Origin: Nissolia schottii | Lineage: Eukaryota > Streptophyta > Magnoliopsida > Fabales > Fabaceae | Assembly: GCA_003254905.1 (NCBI GenBank) | Contig: QANU01076285.1 | Location: forward strand, 203,720-267,719 | DNA: 64,000 nucleotides | Reading direction: 5' to 3' | Shown: in pieces, positions 47,387 through 60,428 of the stretch | Layout of the letters: the number at the start of each line of letters is the position of its first letter | How positions within the stretch are numbered: position 1 is the first letter of the stretch | Made by a program: the position numbers and the translations under genes | The notes under the pieces: model-generated | Told to the model about the DNA's origin: nothing | Database searches by the model: none | What the model saw: only the letters and a program-made list of their open reading frames with translations

Positions 47387-47789
47387 GGCATTTAAATTCC
47401 GATAGCAGACTAATCGACTCTTTGATTTGTTTAGCATTCTCTATTCTCTATGCTAAAGTCAACCAATTTATGTAGTTAATTATAAATGTTAATTTCTCAC
47501 ATAAATTATTTTAGAACTTTCAATTAGGGTGTTAGAACAATTTTTTTCCAATTTGTGCGTTTCCTTGTCTACCTACCAATAAAAATCTGTCATGCATATA
47601 TATATATATAGACACACATATGTAGCCAAAAAAGTTTTGAAAAAAAAATTATGACTGATGTAGTGTGAACGGTTAAGAGTGACAGAAAGAGAAACAATAA
47701 AACAAGGACTGATGATAATAGAGTAATGTTAAGTGTACAACTCAAATGTTGTGAATTATGCTGTGAATTTATGGTATATATAGTGATAC
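46575..47789. other. No gene seen
   Basis: AT-rich sequence with an (ATT)n microsatellite at 47352-47386 (about 12 units). Overlapping open frames on both strands at 46708-47088 show no known domain. Confidence 0.5.
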
Positions 47790-48240
47790 TGAATACACAA
47801 ACTTTTGCATATATATGTACAAACTTTTTTTACACATATGTACAAACTTTTTCAAATACGAAACCAAATCAAACCGGATCTGTGGCGCATTAGATAACAA
47901 AAAGTAATTGTCCCACTTTCTCTCCATCTCACCACTCACACTTTAAGCTCGTGGACTCACTCTCTACCATGCACAAACATTTTAAAGCATATGCACAAAC
48001 TTTTTAATTGACATGCAAACCTTTTTTTAACAATCAGAATCAAAAAAATATTATGGAAACGTAAACGAAAATGAAGACGAAGAATAAAACTTTTGTGTTC
48101 ACATGCACAAACTTTTGAACAAGAATGTACAAATTTTTCTATATACATGCACAAACTTTTGATTAACTAGTCATGCACAAATTTTTGAACAAATATGCAC
48201 AAATTTTTCTACGCACACACAAACATTTGAAAAACAAAAA
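47790..48240 (+). repeat. Minisatellite-like cluster, core atgcacaaacttttgaac
   Basis: About a dozen imperfect units, e.g. tacacaaacttttgc, atgtacaaacttttt, atgcacaaacatttt, atgcacaaatttttga, separated by 5-60 bases. Spacing is irregular, with short AT-rich or aacgaaaatgaa inserts. The minus-strand open frames across it repeat Cys-Val-His-Leu-Phe patterns caused by the repeat. Confidence 0.65.
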
Positions 48241-50770
48241 ATAACGAATATGATGAAAACGAAAATGAAAACTCCTAGTTTTATAAAGAACAAGACGGAA
48301 ACGAAAAAAAATGATGAGAGATTGGGGAAGAAAAAAAAAATAAAGAATAAAAAAGCATATATTAAAAAGATCGAATTGTATAAAAGTTGGTAAATTTTGG
48401 ATTGTAACACCAAACATTTTATCATGATAATATGTTTTCATTAGTTGCGCATTGCTTTGATTAACTAATGCAAAGCTCCTATCTTTGTGTTGTTTCAATT
48501 AGGAAGGGAGGTTGAGGCCACATGCAATATTTCTTTCTAGTGCAATATTTCTTTCCAGTAAGGAATCTCAATTTAGGTCGAGGATATTTGTCCTTCGAAT
48601 TATGTATTATTTTGTCTATAGTGTGATTCTCATGGGCTGCTATATACTCTACTGTAGCCTTCTTTGTCTAGCTTTCAAATTTGTCGTTTGGAATATAGCT
48701 AGCTTGGATTTCATTTCATGCTTGATTCTGTCTAGACAGAAGACACCAAGTCAAATCCATATACTATCCTTCCCTATCACGGGGTATTATAGTAGTAATT
48801 AGGTATATACACTTAGAAATTAAAGCCATTAAGTAATTAGCTTTAAGCACCAAATATAGGATTTAGAGTACATGGTGCTTCATTTTCTTGTGTTGCACAT
48901 TTTGTCCTTCAAATTCATCATGCTCTATAATTAAATTCAAAGCGTACACATGTGTCCTATGTAAGTATTAATTTAAAGATAATTAAGCAAGAAAATGGGT
49001 TTTTGTGTGTGAATATTGTTCGTCTCCTATGGTCCCACATCTACACGTTGATACTGTATAGCGTGTATATGTACTCACATGTACACTGTATATCTTACTA
49101 TATGTCTTAGCATTGTATCGACACCCTATTCTGGTGCTTGTCTTTTGAATATCCATATCCATCTTTTCTTCTCTTGCTTGGTACTCATATCCATCCATCT
49201 TATCAAACATAGTTTCAATGATTTAGAAACACGTGGATTTTCTTTCTGGTGAGGCGAAACAAATGTATTTCCCAGGAAAAACTCAGTTTTGTATCTATAA
49301 ATTTTTATTTCAGTCATCTTTGTATATAACAAATTTTTTTAGTCAAAATCGTTCATACAAAATATAAAAGTCAGTCACGTTAATCTTTTTGTCATTTTCC
49401 TAACAATGATAGTTCTTCTCATGGTTATTAAACTTTCAAGTTTACGATCTTATCACATAAAACAAACTAACATTTATGTAAAAAAATTTTATGTAAACTC
49501 TATAAAAATCGGTAGTGTGTTTATGAGTTTACAATTTTAAAATTACACTTAATTTTTTTTTCAAAATATACTAATTTAGTAACTTTTGTTGGATACCTAG
49601 TTGACTTAATTATGTTAAATAATATCTATTGAATTTATTAGGCTAATTTTGTATATTATCATAATTGAGTTATGTTTTATTGAAATACAAAATAATACAC
49701 ATACAGAATAAAGTATGTTATTACTAATTAAGCAATTAATTAAGGTATATTTTATTATATTTATCTCATTTGTTTAGTATAAAGTTAATATTATTCAATA
49801 TAAATTATAAATAAGATATTTAATCATGCTTAGTTACTAGTTAAATTTCTTATATAATATATGCTTTGCATTTGTAAACTCTTATGAGTTTACGAGTTAA
49901 ATTTGTTGAAACTTCACGAGTTTACTTAAAAACTCGGATGAATTCGGTTAAACTCAGCTAAAATCTCGAGTTTACCTTAGAGTTTACGAGTTTGTTGAAA
50001 AATCAAGATATGCTCAAAACAACACACCCAAAGCCAAAATGACTTGAGTTTTAAATGGCATTAAAATCGTTATGGCACATTAAAAGGTCTCTTTTTCTCA
50101 TCCTTTTCTCATTCTCCCGTCTCTATGTGCAAGTATATTTTAGTTATAAAAAGAGATAAAAAAGTTTCTAACTTCTAATATGTGAATTGGTGCCGCAATG
50201 AAGATATGTTCGGCGCATCATGAATGGATGAAATGAAAAGTGTCTGATACACAAATATTGTACCCAAAATAGAGAGATCAGGGAGGAAAATGAGAAGAGA
50301 TGTTAACCAAACAAGAATTGAAGTTAGTTCTCCAACAAGGTACATTTGCAAGATCATTTAATTCTGTTGGCAAAATTGTTACTTTTCTTTAATCTTGAGG
50401 TTAGAATTTCTCTACAATATTATATATAGGAATTAATTTTGAGGTTTGACATCTGTAACCTGTTTCTTCGTATTCGAAGGCATCTGTAACATGTTTATTA
50501 ATTAGATTTCGACTTTTTTGAAATTTTTAAAAAAATGGTTGTGTTTTTACTTGAGTGGCCAGATTAGAGTGAGATTTCGAAATTACTATATATTTTTTAA
50601 TTTCAAAAATTGACTAAAAGCCTAAAATATTGGGAGAATTGTACTAGTACTTTTATAATTTATCTTTATTTGATCATTATAGACATAAAATTCTACATGT
50701 GAATGAGGTGATTTTTCATCATGAATGAATTGGATATAAAACGTGAATCATTAGTTTTCTACAGCTAGAG
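48241..50770. other. No gene seen
   Basis: AT-rich spacer. Sequence around 49400-49990 repeats the phrases gagtttac, tttacgag and aaactc many times without forming a clear array. There is a gagagagagagag leader just before the LINE ATG (50780-50810). Confidence 0.45.
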
Positions 50771-52652
50771 ATGAGAGGGTTAGAGAGAGAAAAGGTGACA
50801 GAGAGAGAGAGCTTAGGGCCAGAAGCAGAATCAACAGCTATGGAAGGAACCAGGGAAAGCAAATGGAGAAGACACACAACTTTGTTTGTTGACAATCTCC
50901 CCACAGTGATGTCCACAGAGTGGCTAAGGCAAATTTTCAAGCACCTATCAAGGAAAGCCAGGAAGACAGGCAACAACTTGTTTGGGTTCGTCAGGTTCAG
51001 GCACCATGCAAAAGCATTGCAAGTCATCACAAAGTTGAACGGAACAAAGATCAGAGACTGCAAGACATAGATTGGCATGGCAAAATACGATAGACATGAT
51101 CCAAATGGCAAGAGGGGGCAAGACGACAAGACGAAAAGCAATGAAGGGATATCTCAATGTTTCTCAAGACAAGGGATGACAAATCGTATAGGCAGGTGAC
51201 CGGAGAGGAACAACACAGACAAGGAGGCAATGGAATAGGAGGACCTCAGGGAACAACGGAGGAGCGACCTTGCAGTGGGAGAATGGAGAAGGGAGAGGGG
51301 GAAAGAAAACTGGCAAGAGTCAAAGGCGTAGTAAGTGTGGACAATATGTCCTAGTTAACTAGAAGTGTGGTTGGTGAGGGACTACAACCCATCCCACCGG
51401 AATGGGTGGGCAATAAACTCCATAAAAAAGGGGCATGAAAAAGGACGAATGTGATAAAAAGCTAAAGACTAAGGAGAACACCATTCTCACTGTGATAGAT
51501 TATGTGAGAAAGTGGACTGTGGAGGAGCAAAGCAGCATAAGGCATACATGGCTGGAAGTGAAAGGGATGCCATTACATGGTTGGTCAAGTGAGAACTTCC
51601 GGAGGATCGGGGACAAATGGGGCAAGGTGGTGAACTGCATTGACGACATCGACGACTTCAGGAGCTCCTTCATCCAAATTGACACAGTACTGTTGGAACC
51701 GATTAACTCATGGGTGTCATTGGAGCTGTAAGGGAGGATCTACAATATCCACCTCGGTGAAAACAGGGACATAGAATAAGGGGTAAGCCTATTGAAATAC
51801 AGGATGACAACCAACGAAGGTGACGGTATGGAGGAGGCTCACTGGAAGAAAGCGAAGAAATGCACAACAATGGAGGAGGATAACTATGACAGTGAATATG
51901 GCATTCCGAAGAAGGTGTTGGATCAACGACGGGGTAACGGAGAAATTTCGCCGAGAACTATGGAGACACAAAGTGGTAACGACAACACTAACACCTCTGA
52001 CATGGCAGGAGAGGATAGTGAAGAGGTGGAAGACAAGTTGGTGAGTGAACAATATCTGTTTCACAAAGCAACAAAAAAGGCAGAAGCAGGGTACAGGAAG
52101 GAAGTCAATAATGAAGGACAACATGAAAATGGCGTGATATGGAGGGATCACAAAGAGACAGAGGAGCCAATTGTTGGAGAAGGCCAAATGGGACAACAAA
52201 TGATGCATATCCAAGATAGCCTAATAGATGGAGAAGGCATAGGTGTGCAAGGGCATAAGGAAGGAACAAATGGGCCTAAAAAACAAGGCCTAGGAAAGCA
52301 AATAGATTTAGAAGTGTGGTCGATTGAAGGTATAGGGCTTAACAAATCACTGGGCTCAGACTGAAGCCCACCTGAAGGCAACTTTAACCCCGACCAAGAA
52401 CCAGATATGAGTAGTGAGAATGGGACCAGGAAAAAGCTTGAAGGCACTTGTCAAAACCTATTTACCACATCACAAGGGGTGAAAACCACAAACCAAGAAA
52501 CTAAAGAAATAGATACACACCAAAACACCCCACCCTCACAAACGACGCAACAAAACATAGGACAACCACCGACGCAGAATAAGGCGAAGCAAAGAACAAG
52601 GCAAGGGCTAGGGGAAATCGAAGCAGAGAAAGCATGGACCCTCGGAAGGTAG
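50771..52652 (+). pseudogene. LINE ORF1 remnant with RRM and DUF4283-like regions
   Basis: ATG at 50771. After a charged leader comes an RRM: RNP2-like TLFVDNLP and RNP1-like NNLFGFVRF, within about residues 36-99, ending at a stop (IRDCKT*). At 51435-51731 another frame gives VIDYVRKWTVEE, TWLEVKGMPLHGW and FRRIGDKWGKVVN, the style of plant LINE ORF1 DUF4283 proteins. From 51792 to 52364 and 52407 to 52652 follow acidic and then Gln/Thr-rich low-complexity frames that would be the ORF1 tail. At least three stops or shifts separate the pieces. ORF1 would bind element RNA. Confidence 0.75.
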
Positions 52653-52819
52653 GTTGGACTACACTGAAAACATGAGAAATGGGCGACAGATATCCTAGAA
52701 AAAGGAATTAGAATAGGGAGATGCACGTACAAAGAAGAAAAGAGGTAGGTCGCGAAAGGAGAGGGTTGGCAGCAAATGTTAGCTCTATTTCTAAGGTTGG
52801 TGTTTTTATTTGTTGCCCA

Positions 52820-53788
52820 ATGAATTTTATCTACTGGAATGTAAGAGGGGTTGGGAGTGGGGATAAGGATGAGGCAATAAAAATATTGGTAAACAACTAG
52901 AGAAGTATCATTCTGGGTCTGGTGGAGACGAAGCACTCCTTGATCCCCGCTGAAAATCAGGAAGTGGTGGGGCGACATAGACTTTGAATGGGCCCATTCG
53001 GCCAAGGTGGAGGGTAGTGGTGGCCTTATTTGCATTTGGGATAAAAGAAAATTCAAGCAAATGCAGGTGAAGACTAGGAACAGATGGATCTGCGTAGAAG
53101 GGGAGTTACTGGACAGGGGATTCTCATGCACAGTGCTACTGGTGTATGCACACAAATCAAGACAAGAGAGAAGAACTCTGGGAGAAATTACTGAGGTTAC
53201 ACAGCTCGTTCGGGTCCCCGTGCCTCATCATGGGAGACCTAAATGAGGTACTGCACCAGGAGGAGAGCTTGGGTCAAAATAACTGTCTGGGAAGTATCAA
53301 CGAACTAAGAGAGTAGATCCAAGACATGGGGGTACTGGACCTACCATTGATTGGCAGAAAATTCACATGGGCGAGAGGCAAATCAAGAAGTAGATTGGAC
53401 AGGGTTCTGATTACACCTGAGTGGAGTATAAAATTTCTTGAAATCAAACTCCAGGCGCTACCCAACTCGATTTCTAATCACACACCGCTACTTCTGGAGC
53501 TGGAAGGTAGCGTAAGCCACCCCAAGCCGTTTAGATCAATGGATTCATGGTTCAAACAGCCGGGATTTGTTGATATGGTTAAGGATGAACTAAGAAAGAT
53601 GGAGACAAATGATATTGTCAACAAGCTGAAGAGAATCAAGGCACCACTGATGAAATGGAACAAGGAAATGTTTGGCAACATCGATGACAAGATCAGCAAT
53701 TTGAAAAAGGAATAGATACAAGTGGAGCGTAAAATATACGAGGCACAAGGAGATGAGACAGACTTTGCAAGGCTGAGGGCAATTTAAT
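52820..53788 (+). pseudogene. LINE ORF2 remnant: apurinic-type endonuclease domain
   Basis: Starts at ATG 52820 (MNFIYWNVRGVGSGDKDEA). In-frame TAG near 52899 and several shifts follow. Recognisable endonuclease motifs in order: WNVRG, GLVETKHS, GGLICIWD, VLLVYAH, LIMGDLNEVL, GRKFTWARGKS, RLDRVLITPEW and SNHTPLLLEL (SNH where SDH is usual). Sequence continues through PLMKWNKEMFGNIDDK to about 53788 and then stops resembling a LINE. The reverse transcriptase is absent. It would have nicked target DNA for retrotransposition; this copy is dead. Confidence 0.88.
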
Positions 53789-55284
53789 AACTTTTGTTGC
53801 CTTTTGTTGTGGCGCCCTTTAAGAATGTTGTGACAATATCTATAGGGTGGTTGTTGTAAAAAAATTAAGAAAGAAAAAATATGGTAGAACGAATTCATGT
53901 GTGTCCATGTTTGGGTCAGACATGACACGTCTTGGAAATCGGAGATGCATGGGTTGCATAGGTTTTTTTTTCTTTTTTACTTTTCAAATGAATGATTTTC
54001 TAATTGAGGTTGAATATAATTATGATAATGGTGTAGCAAATGAGAATAATTTTTACTTCAACATGATGTTCTTTTACGCGAAAGAATACAATTTTATTCA
54101 CAAAAAATTCTAATGACACTTATAAATTAAAAACAATATAACAAATATAATGCTAATAAGATACAACATTATATATTTTGAATTAACGAAAGATTTATAA
54201 CTTTACTCTTTGCTTAAAAACCATAAATGTCTAACCATCTTTCACAATGAAACCAACACGAAAAGTGTTACAATTTGAATAATGCTCTACGCTTCTTTTC
54301 ATAATAGATCTAAATATATTTTTTATTGTAAGAATTTATAAAACAAACACTAGAAAAGGGCGACAAAAGCACCACAAAATGGATAGTTGTGCCCAAGATG
54401 TAATAGATGTGAACCTGTCATTAAAGGAAAAAACTTGAAACAATGAAAAAAAAAGAGAGAGGTCTGTCACCAACGGAAAAAGATAATAGTTCCCTTAAAA
54501 GCACTCACAAACAAAGAATTTAAAAAGAAGATAGACAAAAAATATGTATGATTACGACCGATTCATATGTTAAAGAATTCAAATACTTATCGATTTATTC
54601 TTTTAAGCAAAATGTGTATACAAACACACACTATATCTCGTGGCAGCAAAGTCTCAACACTAGTTAATTTAAAAGGAGAAATGATCCTTGAGCATATGAA
54701 AATGTGATTACATTTTGTCACCTTTCTCATAACACATCATTAGCTATGATGTATAGTGTTACATGATAAAGTATAAACACATTTTCGTATATTCAAAATT
54801 AGATGAAAAGATCACGAACTTTAGGCGAGCATGCATAGACGAATAGGTCCTTTTGCATTGACCAAAACACAAATGAATCCCTCAACACTGGGTGGACCTA
54901 GAGTGGGCTTCTTATAGCCCGAGACGCAAACGACCTACGCGAAAACCTACACGCATTAAAAAGGACATGGCTTAGACCAGGAAAAAAAAGGACCTGGCCC
55001 CACCACCCACGGTATTCTCATCGGACGGCCCTGGTTCGATCGTACAGCCACCATAATCTCCTGCGCCCAAACTCTCTAAGCACAGCACTGCACCTCCTAC
55101 CACCTCTCCGCGCTCCACGGTTTCCTCCTTCTCCCGCAAAATCACCGCGCAATAACCCTCTCCCTCTCTTTCTCTCTAATTTTGAAGCTAAATTCTGCAC
55201 TTCAATCTCGATAGTCGCAACGCGTTTCGGTTTCTGAGCGAAGGTGTTGTTTATCTGCCTCTGTCTCGAGTCGTCGCGATGAGC
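53789..55284. other. No gene seen; upstream region of the SAM gene
   Basis: AT-rich until about 54900. From about 55000 the sequence becomes GC-richer with CT-rich runs (ctctccctctctttctctct at about 55159-55178), which suits the promoter and 5' UTR of the following gene. No clear TATA box. Confidence 0.45.
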
Positions 55285-55308
55285 TTAGGGTTAGGGTTAG
55301 GGTTAGGG
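55285..55308 (+). repeat. (TTAGGG)4 in the leader of the SAM gene
   Basis: Four perfect TTAGGG hexamers, about 130 bases upstream of the ATG, followed further on by tttagggtttggg (55417-55429). Telo-box-like sequences are frequent near plant transcription starts, but the usual plant unit is the heptamer TTTAGGG. Confidence 0.8.
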
Positions 55309-55436
55309 TGAGTGTAGCTATTCGAGATTCTACTCGACCGGTTCTGCTGATGCCTCGCGTGCGAGTTGGTGGTGTATTCGTGTCGTGGTTGCAGAAATCT
55401 TTGCTCGATTGATAGTTTAGGGTTTGGGTTAACGAC

Positions 55437-58400
55437 ATGTCCGATGGTGGTAGAGTTACCATTACTCTTGGACGTAGCGGTCAGGTAATTTGAAGCCTCT
55501 TCTAATTCAAAATTGTGATAATTTGGTTTTATAGATTTAATTTTTCTTTTCTCGGTCAACGAACTTGTTTTTGTGTTTTTTTGCTACTTATTAAGTTGAT
55601 GTTTTTGGAATTGACATGATTCTACTTGCATGATCGATAATGGATATTGAAAGCATCATTGAGCATGATACTCTAGGCCATCAATGAATGTGACATTTTG
55701 CTTGTTTTTGGTTTCTGATTTGTTTTTCAATAAATTACTAGTTGTACAAAATGTTATATTTGTTGTCGGTATTCAGTTCTGTATTCGGAATTATTTGTGC
55801 AAGTACTGTTTTGTTAAATTTATTTACAGGGAGTATAGGAACGCAGGTTAATTCTTATATTGCCACCGCTTTTTGCGTTGTGGGCATTGTATTAGAGTTC
55901 GTTCCAGTATATGATGGATGGGATATTTGGGCTGGTTTCAATGACTTCCTATTTTGCATGATTTTAGGTTGTCAAGAGGGGTATATCTGCTGCAGATATT
56001 TCTTTTTCTTCTCTTTCCTCAGCTGGTACTAAGCGATCCGTAAGAGACAGGATCGGAAATAATGAAGAAAGTTCCATCTGGCATCGAAATGGATTTGACA
56101 ACAACAAACGGTGTGTTTTCTGATCTGTGGCTGCCATGGTGTTGCACCTTCTGTTTTCAGTGTAATGATGTGTGTGTTATGTATCTATGTTTATTTTCTA
56201 TTTGTTCAGAAATTCACCATGGATAATGTCTTGGACTCTGTAATAGTCAGTGATAGAGGGGGAATAGGTTGTCTGCTCTGTACAATTCAATCAAAGTTAG
56301 GTTAATTAATTATGTTGTGAATATTCCTGCAGACAGCGGGGAGATATAAGCATGCAAAATGGGCTCGATGGTAGTAAGCTCCCTTAGCAGCAAATTTACT
56401 CTTGCATCTTTATGTTGCTCAGTGGTTTCTATATTTCTGATATGTTCTAACTAAATTTACTTAGATGGGCGTATTGGCAAAGACGATCTCCGATTGAAGC
56501 TCATGCGGAAAAGTGCATCTCGGCGGACTGAGAGCAGTGGTGATAAGAGGCACATGGATCTCCGTGAAAAACTGTCTAAGCCAGTTCACTCTCCAATGAC
56601 CAGTTTTAATTCAAAGCAGCGTGAACCTGAACCCAGGGAAACAAGCATGATGAGGCGAATTCCCTCAGCTAGAAGTTCTGATGATTTAATGCGTATGGAA
56701 TCCATGAGAAGCTCATACTCTCCTTGGACATTAGATCATATTAGACGGAGATCACCAGATGGGTTTCCAAGTACTTCCAGGGGGAGTTCCCCCCCAAGAA
56801 ATGGGGAAGACCTACGGAGAAGGCCATTGAACAGGACATATGATGGTGTCAGACAAGTACCATATGTAACTAGGGATGTTATTGAGACTTCGAGGGCTCC
56901 TGGCACTGCACCTGCATCTTTTGTGGCGCGCTCCACGATGTCCACATTGCCTCCAGTAACTGCTAAGCCTGCAACATCTCATCTCGGCCAACTTCCTCCA
57001 TCAAGCAGTGTTGCACAAAGGGCTTCATTTGTGGTGAATAATACTTACCGCCTGATCTCCTTTTCCTATAACTCTGCATTTTGGTGTTAGTCTTGGATAT
57101 ATATTTTCTCCATGACCATCTGATGGATATTTTGGTTGATTCTGTTATGCCCTTTTGGCTACTCTATATGCTAGGAATTGTTTATGAAAACATAACTTAT
57201 TGACGTGAGATGGTCTTGGATATGTCTTCCCCATGACCATCTGATGATCATATGGGGAAAATTATAAATCAGATTTACCATGTCAATTATAATTCACTGT
57301 GGTATGTGCGATGTCTCTGTAATCTGCATATTGTGATAGCTTAGAAGTTCTCTTTTTGGTAATTCTAGTTTCCAATGGCAAGGTGAGTCCTAAATATAGT
57401 ATTGGCTAATGGCTAATTTTAGTTAACTTGATATAGTATGCTAAATAAAATTTTATTGTCGATAATTTGAAAAGCTGGTTGTCACTCTGAGTTTTTCCTC
57501 TGTATTTGACCTTAAAATTTGAGTGCGGATGGTCCGATGATCAGAAGGTGCGGATATGCTGCTGTTAGCTGTTTATGATCAGTTGATATAGGATGGTCCT
57601 CTAAAATTTTTCTTCTTTGTTTTCTTCTTTTTTTCTGGACACAATTGGGTATTAATGTTTAAATATGATAATCTGCTTCTAGGTAACAAAATAAAAAATT
57701 CGAGAAATGACAGTCAAATAGTTGATTGTATGTACTGCATTGTTGTATTGCTTCAATACTGGTTTAGTTATGAATGCCTCTGTAAGTGAGGTGCAGGCTT
57801 TTAGAAGATGTAGGTTCTGTTTATTTCATGGGAATGGTCTCACCTAAGCCGGCAATTGACTACTATATTCTGGCCTTAGTATTGTTAATTTATAATAGGG
57901 GTGGAAATTACTAGCACTACACTCTACCACAACTCTGAGCGTTTTTTGAAATAAAGGATTGATAAATGGATTTTGGTCAACAAAGGGTCAACTCATCCGA
58001 GACAAATAATAAATGAGTTGTATATTGGTTGAATCGGTTGAACAACCCTACATGCTACGACCTGAAACTGATCTGTTCATTTGAGTGGATATAAACAGGT
58101 CGTCATCCTGTGGCTTTTAACAATTTTTTTTACCCTTTTATCATTGAGATCTAAAATGATCATTTTGCCATAACCCATAGCAAGTCTAAACTAGCAGTAA
58201 ATGATGAAACCTCAATTGGTAAATTTAGGCTCCATAGAAATTGCAGACTCTAAACTTTTGCCCATTTAATAATTATCAATAATTATTAATAATTACTTCC
58301 TTAAATTGCCATATTCTGGTTTGGGTTTGCTTGCCATTTGATATCTGTGCTGCAAGCAAAACTAAGACTTTAGAACCACCAGAAAGTAATTGACTCTGAT

Positions 58401-60397
58401 TTTATGATTGTGTTGTATGAAATTTTGTATTATTAACGTCTAAGTTTATCTAGGAGTTTGACTCTTGTTATCTTTTATGAACTTCTTGTGTGAAATATCG
58501 AAACTTTGAACATAAGTTGATTCACACAGGTAGGTTCAGGTTCAACCATTTGAAAGATTAAATGAGTAGTATTAGGCATTTACATTTGACACCGCTAGTA
58601 AAGGTTAAGCAAGTAATGTCAAGGTCGAACCTATAATAAAAGAGTAGTGTCAAGATTGAGAAAACATGGCATGGTTTTTAAATGGATAGGGTTATGGATT
58701 TATGTTTAAACAAAATGATATCATACCCCGTACCTCAAAACGACCCTCATTTTACCCATTGACCTGATTTAACTTCCGTTATTTATATTGAAGGCATTGG
58801 ACATAATAGTGGATGTCTACCATTTCCTTTTACAAAGCGTGTGCAAGAGACATTGCATTGGATATTCCTAGTACAACCAATTTACTGTGTTTTTTAATGC
58901 TTGTGCCTGTCTAGTTTCTGCTTAAGCACAAGTATTTGCTTTATGCTGTTCATGGAGAAATGTTAGCATCCTTCTGGTCTAGGGGGAAAAAAGAAATGTT
59001 TGCATCCTTGTATATTTTGATGCTGTTATTGATATGCTACATTTGCGGTACATTATCTGAGTTGATATGGGACATCAAAATTCTGAACTGCAGGAAGTTT
59101 ATTTAAATTGCTGTTAGTAATTATTATTCTCTCTGATCGGATCTTGGAAGGTTGTGGTGTGAACTCAGAGACAATTTTTCACCTCTGAATGTGTAGTTAT
59201 CTATCTGAACAGATTCTCTATAAAATCTGTACTGATATGTGGCTTTACTGGTTATCATTTAGGGTGACGAACAGCAATCACACCAAACTGTTGATGGCCT
59301 ACTACATGCTCTAGGACTGGGAAAATATGCGATTCTCTTCAAGGCTGAGGAAGTATGTAACTCATTTATTTATGTAAATGATTAATAATATTATCTTGGT
59401 TTATTTTTTCAAATTTATTTGAGGATTCTTGTCATGATTTGTTTAATTTAATTAAAATGCTATAATAATCTACATATTGGCTACGACGAGAATTCTACAC
59501 TAGAAAGTGATTGGAGAATCCCTATTTATAAATTGTGAAAATGCTTCCATGTTTAATTGAATAATAACATAACTGAGAATTTTGGTTCTGCAAATTGTTT
59601 ACATATTAGCTTTGTGTGTACATACCGTACCATGTTTTATAGAAAGTTATAGAAATTTGGGGTGTTAACCGAAGGGAAAATATTAAGCCTTGAAACATTA
59701 CTTAAAGAATCATGCCTACATTTTTAATCACTTTTAAGCCCTTATATTCTCTTCTTTCTTAGGTTGTCAAAGTTTCAGACACCCTAAAAGGGTGAATGTG
59801 GCACTGATTAGAATGTCTTAAATATAATACTGTGGAAAACTTACCTCTTATTCTTTTATTCTCCTACAATGAGTCATAATACTTTTAACTCCAATTGACA
59901 CAGAAATTTCCATTGACTTATACTGAACTGGCAGTAATCAAATTCTCAAGTGTTCGTTATGAGTAGAGTGCTCAAGTGTATCTCAACATGAGTAATACAG
60001 AAATATAAATCTAGTAGTTATAATTTAGTATGATTTTGATTCATGGCTATATATTCCTGCCATGAATTAGGGAAATTCTGATTTGGCAAATTATCTTATA
60101 CACTGATATGTCCATGCAGGTGGATATGACTGCATTGAAGCAGATGGGCGAAAATGACCTCAAAGAGCTTGGAATCCCAATGGTAATTGCCTCTCGTCTT
60201 TTTTATTTTTTTCCAAATCAATTATGGCATATGTTCTGATTAAGGCATTGCTATATTATGTGTATCTAAGATAATGTTGCATGAGTTTAGGTGGACTTGT
60301 GTCAGAGGATTTCTTGATGTTAAGTATTGTTAACTTTGTTTTTCATCTGTCTCCTCAGTAATAGCTGTGCCTTACCCAATACCACCCATTTCCATCA

Positions 60398-60428
<31 letters not shown>

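Noticed and set aside
48163..48498. Minus-strand ORFs with hydrophobic and Cys-rich repeats
   Set aside because: They translate the atgcacaaactttt repeat cluster and poly-A runs; no start context or domain.
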